Of a DNA stretch of 64,000 nt, positions 56,083 to 64,000 are shown in pieces. Each line of letters begins with the position of its first letter. The stretch's first letter is position 1. Source of the stretch: Chitiniphilus purpureus. Its GTDB lineage: Bacteria > Pseudomonadota > Gammaproteobacteria > Burkholderiales > Chitinibacteraceae. Made by a program: the position numbers and the translations under genes. The notes under the pieces were generated by a model that made no database searches, had not been told where the DNA came from, and saw only the letters and a list, made by a program, of their open reading frames with translations. The stretch lies in the NCBI RefSeq assembly GCF_025642115.1, contig NZ_CP106753.1:2627501-2691500 (forward strand), given 5' to 3'.

Positions 56083-56972
56083 CCGTGCATGCTCTCGCGT
56101 ACCAGCTCCGCGTAGAGCGGCGCATGGTCGGAGAGCCCGGTCCAGGGCAGGCCACGCAGCACATGGGCCACTTCGACCTTGAAGCCACGCACGTACATGC
56201 GATCCAGCGTCAACACCGGCAGGCGGGCCGGAAAACTGCGCGCCGGTGCGCCATGCAGCGTCTCGAAGGCCTCGATCAGCCCCAGCTCGTGCGCCATGAA
56301 CGGCGTGGCCTCGCAACGCCAGTCGTTGAAATCGCCGGCCAGCACCACCGGTGCATGCACCGGCACCTCGGCCAGCACATACTCGGCCAGCAACTTGAGC
56401 TGCCGGCGCCGATCCTGCGCGCGCAGATTCAGATGGACCGACAGCGCATGCAGCGGGCGCTGCCAATCCGGCACTTCGAGCACCGCATGCAAGAGCCCGC
56501 GCTGCTCGTAGCGGTGCAGCGTCAGATCGTGGTTGTCCCAGCGCCGCACCGGAAAGCGCGACAGCAGCGCATTGCCGTGATGGCCATGGCGGTAGTTGGC
56601 GTTGCGGCCATAGAGCGCCGTCAGCTCGCCGCCGGCCAGGTACTCGTGTTGCGGATCGATGGGCCAGTAGGCGAAGCGCCGGGCATGCCGTTGATGCGCC
56701 CCTTGCACCTCCTGCAGCAGCACGATGTCCGGGACCAGCCGGCTCAGCGCCGCGCGCAGCTCATGCACCACCAGCCGGCGGTTGAAGACGGAGAGGCCCT
56801 TGTGGATGTTGTAGGACGCGACCCTTAGTTTGTTTTCCAATTGAATCAACGTCTTGAAATGGACAATGACCGGAGCCGGGCCCGGCCGGCATGAAGGCGG
56901 CCGGCCACCGGTGCACGCCAGCGCTTGCGTGGCGTACTGAAATGATATGGGGACACCACGGGCGAAATCCAC
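56079..56972 (-). CDS. Endonuclease/exonuclease/phosphatase-family protein (YbhP-like)
   Basis: Up to 297 aa; the conserved part starts at LRVASYNIHKGLSVF (about residue 49), with the EEP motifs QEVQGA, SVHLNLR, LAGDFNDWR, TLDRMYVRG and SDHAPL. It overlaps clsB, which suggests a role in the same lipid pathway, perhaps as a phosphatase. The longest frame begins with GTG at 56972, which has little support; a start near 56850 (TTG/CTG region) would remove a non-family N-terminal extension. The true start is unresolved. Confidence 0.85.
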   Translation of the reverse strand: MDFARGVPISFQYATQALACTGGRPPSCRPGPAPVIVHFKTLIQLENKLRVASYNIHKGLSVFNRRLVVHELRAALSRLVPDIVLLQEVQGAHQRHARRFAYWPIDPQHEYLAGGELTALYGRNANYRHGHHGNALLSRFPVRRWDNHDLTLHRYEQRGLLHAVLEVPDWQRPLHALSVHLNLRAQDRRRQLKLLAEYVLAEVPVHAPVVLAGDFNDWRCEATPFMAHELGLIEAFETLHGAPARSFPARLPVLTLDRMYVRGFKVEVAHVLRGLPWTGLSDHAPLYAELVRESMHG

Positions 56973-57120
56973 CCCAAGGCTTACCCTTGCCCCATGCCAG
57001 CAGCCACATGCCTGCCGCCAGCACCGGCGTCACGCACACGGAACCGGGCATGGCGTGCCCGGCATCCCTGCGGCCCGACTGCCACCTCACGATGCTCCGG
57101 GAGGGCGCTGCCTGCAGCTG

Positions 57121-58107
57121 TCAGCGCGTCGGCGCGCGGACGATGTCCTGCAGGGTCTGGACCTGCTCATGCTGCTGCTCGCGCAGCGCGGGCCGGCCAC
57201 GCGACTGGCTTTGCAGCATCCGCAGTTCGGCGGCGGCGGCCATGCGCTCGCGCCGCTGCGCCGGAGAGTCGCGGCTGGGCGTCGGCGGCCGCATCTGGTC
57301 CAATGCGCTGTTGATCCGGCGGCCGAAGGCGCTGACCAGGCTTTCGGTCACTTCGAAACCGTTGTGCCGGCTAAAGGGCCTGTCGGTGCGCAAGCCATGC
57401 GGCATTTCGCTGAGCAGTTGCTGGCCACTGGTGCCGATCTCGCGGAAAACCTGCCCGGGCGGGACATTGGTCTTGCCAAAGCTGGGCGTGGAGGCGCCAT
57501 AGGTCGCATCGGTCCGCATGCCCGGCTGCCGTCCCATGTCGACGAGCGCGAACTGGGTGTTGTCCCCCAGATGCTGCACGCGCTGCGCGACGGTATGGCC
57601 CGGCGCCCGGGCCAGATCCCAATTCACCGAGTTTCTGATCCCCTGCTCCACGGCACGGTTGAATTCCTGGTCCGATCCCGAGAACCCCGGCGACTTGAGC
57701 AAATCCGCCTTCCCCCTGAACAGTTGGGGAAAGCGCTGCATCATGGCCTCGTCGTTGCGTTGCTGGGTGGTCTTGGGCACCAGTGAGTACGCATCGCCGT
57801 AGAAACCGGGTCGCTGCACACCGCCCTGCCTGGCACTATCGACCCGATCCGCCTGCTCGGTGGTGTGCCTCATCCCCAGGTATCGCGGCTGCTGCTGATC
57901 GGCCAATGACCGCAGGAAGCCGATGTTCTGATGACTCAGCGGACCATGGCGGTCGCCATGGGTCTGATCGAGCCGATGCCCCTGCCCTGAGAACGGCACT
58001 ACCGGTTGCCCGACGCGCGGATGCTGGGGTGCCACCCAGCTCAGCATGCCGTTCTGGATGATCGGCCGCCTGGCGCCGCCCGCTCCCTGATTGCCCCCAC
58101 TGTCCAT
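57121..58107 (-). CDS. Unrecognised 328-aa Gln/Arg-rich protein
   Basis: I do not recognise this protein. It is soluble, with no signal peptide or membrane segment. It is rich in Gln, Arg, Pro and Gly, with disordered ends (MDSGGNQGAGGARRP at the start, RGRPALREQQHEQVQT near the end) and a more ordered middle (FPQLFRGKADLLKSPGFSGS and SEMPHGLRTDRPF). The GAGG Shine-Dalgarno six bases before ATG 58107 supports expression. No operon partner. The composition resembles secreted effectors of type III or VI systems, but no secretion gene is in the window. Confidence 0.6.
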   Translation of the reverse strand: MDSGGNQGAGGARRPIIQNGMLSWVAPQHPRVGQPVVPFSGQGHRLDQTHGDRHGPLSHQNIGFLRSLADQQQPRYLGMRHTTEQADRVDSARQGGVQRPGFYGDAYSLVPKTTQQRNDEAMMQRFPQLFRGKADLLKSPGFSGSDQEFNRAVEQGIRNSVNWDLARAPGHTVAQRVQHLGDNTQFALVDMGRQPGMRTDATYGASTPSFGKTNVPPGQVFREIGTSGQQLLSEMPHGLRTDRPFSRHNGFEVTESLVSAFGRRINSALDQMRPPTPSRDSPAQRRERMAAAAELRMLQSQSRGRPALREQQHEQVQTLQDIVRAPTR

Positions 58108-58748
58108 ATCCGCCTCGCTCCTGTCATCGGCCCGCTCTTCAAGCTAGCAGCGCCACGCCAGGGCGCAAGGCACGCCGCTTCGGCACTGCGCGCCGGTGGC
58201 ACCTGGCAATCGCGGCCCGACTCACCCGCTGACTTTCTTCAACCCCTGCCCTTTGCCACAGCTGGTCTATTGTCTTACTTACCCTTGCAGTCGGTCATGC
58301 CATTGGAATCATCAGCACTGCCGGTCTGGTGGCTGCCCTGACGATGCCGGAGCACCGGATTTGCCAACGCAAGCCAACGCTCCGTGCGGCATAAACGCTA
58401 CATCGACTGCTCGCCTCAATGGATTCAAAGCCATTTTCCAAGGGGCTTGTGCAAGACATATTGCATATATCGCGCCAGCCTGTTTGCATAAAACCTGTTT
58501 ATATTCTTACATTTAAGTTTCTTAATACTTTATTATATTTAAAACAACGGCATACTTTTCAAAAACTGACAATAACACCTGAATTTTTCTTTCCATTAAA
58601 TTTCCTTAATAGACAAATTTCCAATGGATCGGCAGCTTAGGCGCCCTGTCGGGGTGCTGGCCACGGCACGCCTTGCCGGTGGAGCAGCCCGGCCAGGGCC
58701 TGGCTGCCGGCATTCCAAGCAATGGATTCAATTTCCGGGCGAAACAAC
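58108..58748. other. Gene-free stretch with an AT-rich core upstream of the sugar dehydrogenase
   Basis: 641 bases. The middle, about 58480-58625, is sharply AT-rich in contrast to the GC-rich surroundings, with runs such as CTTTATTATATTTAAAAC. A plus-strand frame at 58419-58640 (73 codons) has no Shine-Dalgarno and no recognisable content. Best read as a regulatory region, possibly bound by an H-NS-like protein, or as a scar of recombination. From 58640 on GC is high again. Confidence 0.55.
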
Positions 58749-60029
58749 ATGAACGTGATTGCAGTGGTGGGGCTGGGCTATGTCGGCCTGCCTTTGGTGG
58801 TCGAATTCGGCAAACATGCGCGGGTGGTGGGTTTCGATATCGACCAGACCAAGGTGGAGCTTTGCGTGCGGGGCAAGGATCCGTCGCAGGAATTGAGCGA
58901 CGATGAGATGGCGGCAGCGATCCACGCCGGCTTTTCAGCGGACGAAACCGTGCTGGCTGAAGCCGACATGATCATCGTGGCAGTGCCGACCCCGGTGGGC
59001 GAAGCGAACATCCCCGATTTCTCGCCGTTGATCTCGGCCAGCCGCAGCGTGGGCCGGCAGATGAAAAAAGGCACCACGGTGGTGTATGAATCCACGGTCT
59101 ATCCCGGTGCCACCGAGGAAGTCTGCATTCCGGTACTGGAACGGGAATCCGGGTTGACCTGGAAAAAGGATTTCTTTGTCGGCTATTCGCCCGAGCGCAT
59201 CAATCCGGGTGACCGCGAACATACGCTGGCCAATATCGTGAAAGTGGTCTCGGGCGATACGCCCGAGACGCTGGAACGGGTGGCAAGGCTCTATGAAATG
59301 ATCGTCAAGCCCGGCGTGCATCGCTGCCACAGCATCATGGCCGCCGAAGCGTGCAAGGTGATCGAGAACACGCAGCGCGATCTCAATATCGCGCTGATGA
59401 ACGAACTCGCGCTCATCTTCGACCGGCAGGGCATCGATACCTCCGAAGTGCTCAAGGCCGCCGGCACCAAATGGAACTTCATGAAGTTCAGCCCTGGGCT
59501 TGTCGGTGGCCATTGCATCGGCGTCGATCCCTATTACCTGACGCACAAGGCCGAGATGTTGGGCTACCACCCGCAAGTGATCCTGGCCGGCCGCCGCATC
59601 AACGATGGCATGGCCAAGTTCATCGCCGAGAAGACGGTCAAGACCATGATCGCCGCCGGCAATTACGTCAAGAATTCACGCGCCATCGTGCTGGGGCTCA
59701 CGTTCAAGGAAAACTGCGCCGATCTTCGCAATTCCAAGGTGGCCGACGTGATCAACGAGCTGAAAAGCTATGACGTCGAGGTCTTCGTCCACGACCCGTA
59801 TGCCGATCCCGAGGAAGCCATGCGCGAATACGGGGTCAAGCTTTACGCCTGGGATGATCTGCCGCGCGCCGATGCCATCGTCGCCGCAGTGCCGCACCGC
59901 GCGCTGCTCGAGCGCGACAGCGCCGATTTGCGCAAGAAGCTGATCAAGGGCGGCTGCTTCATCGACGTCAAGGCCAGCTTCGACACGGCCGGCTTTGACG
60001 ACATGGGCATCCACGTCTGGCGCTTGTAG
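58749..60029 (+). CDS. Nucleotide-sugar dehydrogenase, TviB/WbpO type
   Basis: A 426-aa UDP-sugar 6-dehydrogenase. NAD motif GLGYVG at residues 8-13, YESTVYPGATEE, then SPERINPGD, VIENTQRDLNIALMNELA and the catalytic Cys256 in GLVGGHCIGVDPYYL. These segments closely follow TviB (UDP-GlcNAc to UDP-GlcNAcA) and WbpO rather than UDP-glucose dehydrogenases. The product would be a uronic acid precursor for capsule, O-antigen or exopolysaccharide. Start 58749 (MNVIAVVGLG) is the family N-terminus. It heads the right-end gene cluster. Confidence 0.9.
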   Translation: MNVIAVVGLGYVGLPLVVEFGKHARVVGFDIDQTKVELCVRGKDPSQELSDDEMAAAIHAGFSADETVLAEADMIIVAVPTPVGEANIPDFSPLISASRSVGRQMKKGTTVVYESTVYPGATEEVCIPVLERESGLTWKKDFFVGYSPERINPGDREHTLANIVKVVSGDTPETLERVARLYEMIVKPGVHRCHSIMAAEACKVIENTQRDLNIALMNELALIFDRQGIDTSEVLKAAGTKWNFMKFSPGLVGGHCIGVDPYYLTHKAEMLGYHPQVILAGRRINDGMAKFIAEKTVKTMIAAGNYVKNSRAIVLGLTFKENCADLRNSKVADVINELKSYDVEVFVHDPYADPEEAMREYGVKLYAWDDLPRADAIVAAVPHRALLERDSADLRKKLIKGGCFIDVKASFDTAGFDDMGIHVWRL

Positions 60030-60092
60030 CCGCCCTGCCCTGACTGCCCGCGCTCCGCGGCTTCATCCCCAGCAGATCCCCAGGAAACAGCG

Positions 60093-61163
60093 ATGAACAT
60101 CGATATCCAGGTTGCAGCACAGCGCCAGACCAAGCCGGCGCTGAGCGAGGTGCAGTTCGGCTCACACGTCTCGGACCATATGTTTGTGGCCGAGTACGAT
60201 GCCGGACGCGGCTGGCACAGCCCACGCGTGATGCCCTATGGCGAATTCCGGCTTGATCCGCGCGCACTGGTGCTGCATTACGGCCAGAGCGTGTTCGAAG
60301 GGCTCAAGGCCTATCGCCAGGCGGATGGCGGCATCGCGCTGTTCCGCCCCGGCTGCAATGCGGCACGGCTGAACACGTCCTGCGCCAGGATGGCCATGCC
60401 GGCGCTGCCCGAGGCGCTGTTCATCGACGGCCTGCAGCGGCTGGTGGCGCTGGAGGCGGCGTGGGTGCCCGATACCAGCGGCGCCGCCCTGTATGCGCGG
60501 CCGGTGATGTTTGCCAACGAACCGGTGCTGGGGGTGCGGCGCTCGTCCCGCTATGTGTTCTGCATCATGCTGTGCCCGGTACCGCCCTATTTCCAGATCG
60601 GCGATGCGCCGTTCAAGCTGGTGGCGCGCGAGGATTGCGCCCGCACCGCCCAGGGCGGCTGCGGCGACGCCAAGACCTCGGCCAACTACGGGCAGACCAT
60701 CGTCGAGCTGGAACGCGCACGCCGCGAAGGCTACGACAACCTGTTGTGGCTGGACGCCGCCGGGCACCGTCTGATCGAGGAAGCGGGCATCACCAACGTG
60801 TTCATCCGCTACCAGGACAAGGTGGTCACGCCACCGCTGAGCGGTCGCATCCTGCCCGGCATCACGCGCGACAGCGTGATCCGCCTGCTGCGGCATCAGG
60901 GCGTTCCGGTGCTGGAGCAGGAGACCACCATCGACGGGCTGGTCGCCGATATCGACGACGGCCGGGTGCGTGAGATCTTCCTGACCGGCACCGCCACCAT
61001 CGTCGCACCGGTGGGCGAGATCGGCTTTCGCGACCGCCGCCACACACTCGCCCCGGTGGCCCCGGACGACAGCATGGCCGCCGCGCTGTACCGCACGCTG
61101 ACCGCGATCCAGTACGGCCGGGCCACGGACGAGTTCGGCTGGATGCAGCGGGTGCCGCTATGA
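60093..61163 (+). CDS. Branched-chain amino acid aminotransferase-like protein, divergent
   Basis: A 356-aa class IV aminotransferase of the longer BCAT type. FEGLKAYRQADGG and LPGITRDSVIRLL are typical. The PLP Lys194 lies in GGCGDAKTSANYG, where relatives have GGTGAAK-x-GGNYA, so several conserved residues differ around the lysine. EEAGITNVF replaces the usual E-E-M-G-G-M-N. The enzyme should be active, but substrate may not be Leu, Ile or Val. Its stop overlaps the start of the next gene (ATGA), so the two are translationally coupled. Confidence 0.85.
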   Translation: MNIDIQVAAQRQTKPALSEVQFGSHVSDHMFVAEYDAGRGWHSPRVMPYGEFRLDPRALVLHYGQSVFEGLKAYRQADGGIALFRPGCNAARLNTSCARMAMPALPEALFIDGLQRLVALEAAWVPDTSGAALYARPVMFANEPVLGVRRSSRYVFCIMLCPVPPYFQIGDAPFKLVAREDCARTAQGGCGDAKTSANYGQTIVELERARREGYDNLLWLDAAGHRLIEEAGITNVFIRYQDKVVTPPLSGRILPGITRDSVIRLLRHQGVPVLEQETTIDGLVADIDDGRVREIFLTGTATIVAPVGEIGFRDRRHTLAPVAPDDSMAAALYRTLTAIQYGRATDEFGWMQRVPL

Positions 61164-61666
61164 ACCACGATCTGGAACACCGGTCCGCGCTCGCCTTGCA
61201 AGAGGCGCTGCACGAGGTCGCGTGTCGGGCGGACCGTTTTTTCACCGGCACCAGCGTGGTGGTATGCCATACGCTGGATGGGCTGCCGTATCACCCGATG
61301 AACGAAGGCTGGCCGGTCGAGCCGGAGCTTGGCCTTGCCGACAACCTCTTGACACTGGCGCATCGCGACAGCCCGTACCACGATGGTTTCCATCTGCTGA
61401 CGCCCGATCTGCGATTCATCAAGGTGGCCTGCTATCTGGCACCGGGCATTCCCGATGAGCCGCCGCGGGTCTCGTTTGCCGGGCGCGGCAGCCGGTTTTC
61501 CACCGCGTATTTCATGTCGCTGCTGCGGCCGGTGGTCTGTGTCGGCATCGTCGGCATCCAGCGTGATGTCACGGTATTCCGGCAAGGCACCATGCTGGCG
61601 GCACGCCCGCCCTGCCGGGGCATGCCACCGCCGCATGCGGGCCGGCTGCTGGCGCAGTGTTCGTGA
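61160..61666 (+). CDS. Protein resembling the diadenylate cyclase (DAC/DisA_N) fold, altered active site
   Basis: A 168-aa protein. Residues ~70-145 line up with the core of DAC domains: SPYHDGFHLL for the T-P-L-H-D-G-A motif (residues 71-80), then KVACYLAP for the A-A-A-C-Y-L-P strand, GRGSRFSTAY for G-T-R-H-R-A-A (108-117), and CVGIVGIQRDVTVFRQGTM for the final strand with the S-V-x-x-x-G-x-L end. The DGA motif is DGF and the RHR motif is SRF, so c-di-AMP synthesis is unlikely as it stands; a ligand-sensing role is the simplest guess. The match is from memory without a profile search. Start overlaps the aminotransferase stop. Confidence 0.55.
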   Translation: MNHDLEHRSALALQEALHEVACRADRFFTGTSVVVCHTLDGLPYHPMNEGWPVEPELGLADNLLTLAHRDSPYHDGFHLLTPDLRFIKVACYLAPGIPDEPPRVSFAGRGSRFSTAYFMSLLRPVVCVGIVGIQRDVTVFRQGTMLAARPPCRGMPPPHAGRLLAQCS

Positions 61667-61722
61667 TCGCGTGGCGACACTCCCTGCGCCGGCGGGCCCA
61701 TCCGTTTTCCACAAAGGTAGAT

Positions 61723-62934
61723 ATGAACGACAACACCACCATGAATCTGCGCACCTTCCTCACGCTGGAGCAGCTGAAGCGGGATTTCTCCTGGCAATCG
61801 GTGATGGCCGGCCTCGTGGCGGTGATCGTCGGCTACGCCGGCCCGACCGTGCTGGTATTCCAGGTCGCGGAAAGTGCCCATCTTTCCAACGCGCAGATCA
61901 TTTCCTGGCTGTGGGCCTATTCGATCGCCGCCGGCCTCACCACCATCGTCGCCAGCCTGTGGTACCGGATGCCGCTGATCACCGCCTGGTCCACACCGGG
62001 GATCGCCTTCCTGATGACGGCGATGGTGGGCGTGCCGCTGTCCGAGGCGATCGGCGCCTTCGTGCTGTCCAATGTGCTGGTCACGCTGATCGGTGCATTC
62101 GGACTGCTGCAGAAACTGGTGCGCTGGATTCCGCTGCCGGTGGCATCCGCGCTGAACGGCGGCATCCTGGTGGCGTTCGCGCTCGGCGTCATCAGCTCGC
62201 TGCAGCAACAGCCGCTGCTGGTGGGCGGCATGATCCTGGCCTTCTTCCTGGTCCGGCGTTTTTCCCCACGCTGGGCCGTCGCCGCGGTACTGGCGGCCGG
62301 CACCGCGCTATGCCTGCTGCTGGACCAGCTGGACCTGGCCGCCCTGTCGGTATCGATGGCCAGTCCGGTCCTGACGCTGCCCACCTTCACCTGGCATGCC
62401 ACCATCAACATTGCCATCCCGCTCACCGTGCTGGTGCTCACCGGTCAGTACCTGCCGGGTTTCGCAGTGCTCAAGACCGCAGGTTATGAGCCGCCGGTGG
62501 ACAAGGTCGTCACGCTATGCGGCACCGGCTCGATCCTGGTGGCGCCGTTCGGCTGCCACAACATCAACCCTTCGTCGATGATCGCCGCCATCGTCGCCGG
62601 ACCCGAGGCGCATCCGGACAAGACCCGCCGTTATGTGGCCGCGGTATGCGCCGGTGTGATCTATCTCGTGTTCGGCACCTTCGCCTCGACCTTTGTCAGC
62701 CTGTTCGCCAGCCTGCCGCGGGAAGCCGTCGCGGCATTGGCGGGCCTGGCGCTGCTGTCGGCCATCGCCTCGTCATTCGACGCCGCCTTCGCCAACAGCA
62801 AGGGCTCGCTTGCGCCACTGGTGGTGTTCGTCATCGCCGCCAGCGGCATCACCGTGCTGGGTGTGGGTGCGGCCTTCTGGGCCATCGTCAGCGGCATCGT
62901 GGTGTGCCACGTGCTGGAACGCAAAGCCCGCTGA
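61723..62934 (+). CDS. benE: BenE-family transporter
   Basis: A 403-aa membrane protein with about 12 segments. The N-terminus DFSWQSVMAGLVAVIVGYAGP, then PLITAWSTPGIAF and GTGSILVAPFGCHNINPSSM are typical of BenE (benzoate:H+ symporter; xanthine/uracil permease fold). No benzoate catabolic genes are visible nearby, so benzoate as substrate is unproven; export or import of a metabolite from this cluster is equally possible. Start 61723 has an AAGGTAG Shine-Dalgarno; it begins 56 bases after the DAC-like gene. Confidence 0.85.
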   Translation: MNDNTTMNLRTFLTLEQLKRDFSWQSVMAGLVAVIVGYAGPTVLVFQVAESAHLSNAQIISWLWAYSIAAGLTTIVASLWYRMPLITAWSTPGIAFLMTAMVGVPLSEAIGAFVLSNVLVTLIGAFGLLQKLVRWIPLPVASALNGGILVAFALGVISSLQQQPLLVGGMILAFFLVRRFSPRWAVAAVLAAGTALCLLLDQLDLAALSVSMASPVLTLPTFTWHATINIAIPLTVLVLTGQYLPGFAVLKTAGYEPPVDKVVTLCGTGSILVAPFGCHNINPSSMIAAIVAGPEAHPDKTRRYVAAVCAGVIYLVFGTFASTFVSLFASLPREAVAALAGLALLSAIASSFDAAFANSKGSLAPLVVFVIAASGITVLGVGAAFWAIVSGIVVCHVLERKAR

Positions 62935-62986
62935 CCGCCCCCGCCCTTATCCGTTCAACCCGCCTCAACCCCTCATCGAGAAAGAC

Positions 62987-64000
62987 ATGAACCAAGACCG
63001 TCGTACCCTTTGGAAGCACCTGCCGACCCTGGCGAACCGGCAGCAGACGCCGCAGGCGGCGCTCAACAGCCGGCTGCTGGAACTGATGCATACCTCCAAT
63101 GTGAACAAGATCGCGCCGCAACAGCTGGCGGATGCGCAACAGGTGCTGGCACTGCGCGAAGCGTTGCTGGCCCGCGGCGACGCCGGGTCGGACGCGGACT
63201 GGGGCGAGATCACCGCACTGCAGCGCGGCATCATCGAACGGCACCTGGCGGCCCGCGCCGAATTCTACGGCGCAGACCAGGTGCTGCCCTTCGACGACGC
63301 CGCCACGCTGGCACGCGAAGGGCGCGATACCTTCCTGATCATCAAGTTCATGGACGAAGCGCCGCATATCCGCGCCACGCTCGCCTCACTGCTGACCCAG
63401 ACCCGCGTCGACCTGGGCCGGGTGGTGATCGTGGCGGTGGACAACAATTCCACCGACGGCTCGGACCGCATCATCCAGGAAACCGTCGCCGAGATCGCCT
63501 CCAAGGCACGGGTGATCTATGTCAATCAGCCGGTTCCGGGTGGCGGCAGCGCAGCCCGTTATGGCACCGACCGCAGCATGGCCACCCTCTACCGGATGTG
63601 CGAACTCGATCAGAACTGGCAGCGGCTGCAGACCGCCCGCCTCGCCGTGACCGACGGCGACACCGTGTATCACCACGAGGTGGTCCACGCACTGTGCGAG
63701 CTGTTCGACCAGGAACCCGGCGTGGATGGGGTGATGCCGTTCCTGATCTACAAGCTGACCGCGGCACTGCGCTTCTTCCGCGGATACCGGCCGTTGGACG
63801 AGAACGCGCTGGCCGAGATCGCCCGCACCACGATCCCGGTCGCGGTGCAGACCTGCCTGTCCAATACCGATGGCCAACGCAGCTATCCGCACACTGGCCG
63901 CCGCCGCGATGGTGACGCCATGCTGCTGCAGCATGTGGACGGCAGCACGGTGCGGGTGCCGCTGGACTGCACCGCGCCGGACGGCCGGCGCTTCGGGGTG
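62987..64000 (+). CDS. Glycosyltransferase family 2-like protein, 3' end missing
   Basis: 338 codons are visible from ATG 62987 (GAGAAAG upstream) to the window edge. An N-terminal extension of ~110 residues is mainly helical (LQRGIIERHLAARAEFYG). The GT-A domain starts at about residue 114 (FLIIKFMDEAPHIRATLASL), followed by VIVAVDNNSTDGSDRI and a DxD-type motif in VTDGDTVYHHEVV (about residue 222). It most likely uses a nucleotide sugar, possibly one made by the upstream dehydrogenase. The acceptor is unknown and the full length is not seen. Confidence 0.75.
   Translation, partial: MNQDRRTLWKHLPTLANRQQTPQAALNSRLLELMHTSNVNKIAPQQLADAQQVLALREALLARGDAGSDADWGEITALQRGIIERHLAARAEFYGADQVLPFDDAATLAREGRDTFLIIKFMDEAPHIRATLASLLTQTRVDLGRVVIVAVDNNSTDGSDRIIQETVAEIASKARVIYVNQPVPGGGSAARYGTDRSMATLYRMCELDQNWQRLQTARLAVTDGDTVYHHEVVHALCELFDQEPGVDGVMPFLIYKLTAALRFFRGYRPLDENALAEIARTTIPVAVQTCLSNTDGQRSYPHTGRRRDGDAMLLQHVDGSTVRVPLDCTAPDGRRFGV

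Noticed and set aside
58419-58640. Plus-strand 73-codon frame in the AT-rich block
   Set aside because: No Shine-Dalgarno and no recognisable content; composition simply follows the AT-rich DNA.
1-64000. CRISPR arrays, IS elements with transposases, integrase genes, rRNA
   Set aside because: None seen on either strand. The only mobile element visible is the inovirus, which needs no integrase of its own if it uses XerCD.

Overview
The window looks like a GC-rich betaproteobacterial chromosome, most plausibly Neisseriales. This rests on the gene neighbourhoods (psrA-fadE-fadL-fadB-fadA, divergent ppsA/ppsR, minCDE, map-glnD, tamA-tamB) and on general protein similarity recalled from memory; no database was searched, so the family level is uncertain. 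Most of the window is housekeeping chromosome. The accessory parts are a filamentous-phage prophage at the left edge and a variable segment at the right edge.

Layout. (1) 1 to about 6.1-6.2 kb: an inovirus prophage cut by the left edge. On the minus strand, in transcription order, are a small membrane protein, the Rep_trans-type replication initiator, an ssDNA-binding protein, two small proteins, the major coat precursor, a central terminator, a cysteine-repeat TspB-like adsorption protein, a pVI-like protein and Zot. A divergent HTH repressor (DUF3693-like) reads the other way. Stop/start overlaps (TAATG, ATGA) tie many of these genes together. (2) 6.3-11.9 kb: tamB-tamA. (3) 12.0-12.5 kb: an isolated small transcription unit with its own promoter, a 30-codon ORF and a strong terminator, preceded by three GTAG-N5-CTAC-type repeats. 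(4) 12.5-21.8 kb: a fatty-acid degradation block (chalcone-isomerase-like protein, fadA, fadB, fadL, fadE, psrA) with a perfect PsrA-type operator upstream of psrA. (5) 22-31.4 kb: ychJ-like, two HAD hydrolases, small membrane proteins, tRNA-Gly(CCC), htpX, a CorC-type protein, an amino acid permease, an Atm1-type ABC exporter and apaG. (6) 31.5-38.4 kb: rpe, alaS, and ppsA with its divergently encoded regulator ppsR. (7) 38.6-44 kb: minCDE, map, glnD. (8) 44-52 kb: an MltF-like transglycosylase, the ABC-F protein Uup, a three-PAS histidine kinase, prfC. (9) 52.2-58.1 kb: a short BcsA-like remnant, a DUF3293-like protein, suhB, trmJ, clsB with an EEP-family partner, and an unrecognised 328-aa protein. 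(10) 58.1-64 kb: a gene-free stretch with an AT-rich core, then a nucleotide-sugar dehydrogenase, a divergent branched-chain aminotransferase, a protein resembling the diadenylate cyclase (DAC) fold with altered active-site motifs, a BenE-type transporter and a glycosyltransferase that runs off the right edge.

How the genes work together. Fatty acids enter through FadL and are degraded by FadE, FadB and FadA, with PsrA as the likely repressor. PpsR controls PpsA activity post-translationally. MinCDE place the division site. TamA/TamB serve the outer membrane. The clsB pair points to phospholipid metabolism.

The best candidates for something undescribed are the right-end cluster around the DAC-like protein (60.1-64 kb) and the small operator-rich unit at 12.0-12.5 kb. 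In the prophage, a strong hairpin inside rep may be the replication origin, and a dif-like sequence inside the repressor gene may be an attachment site.
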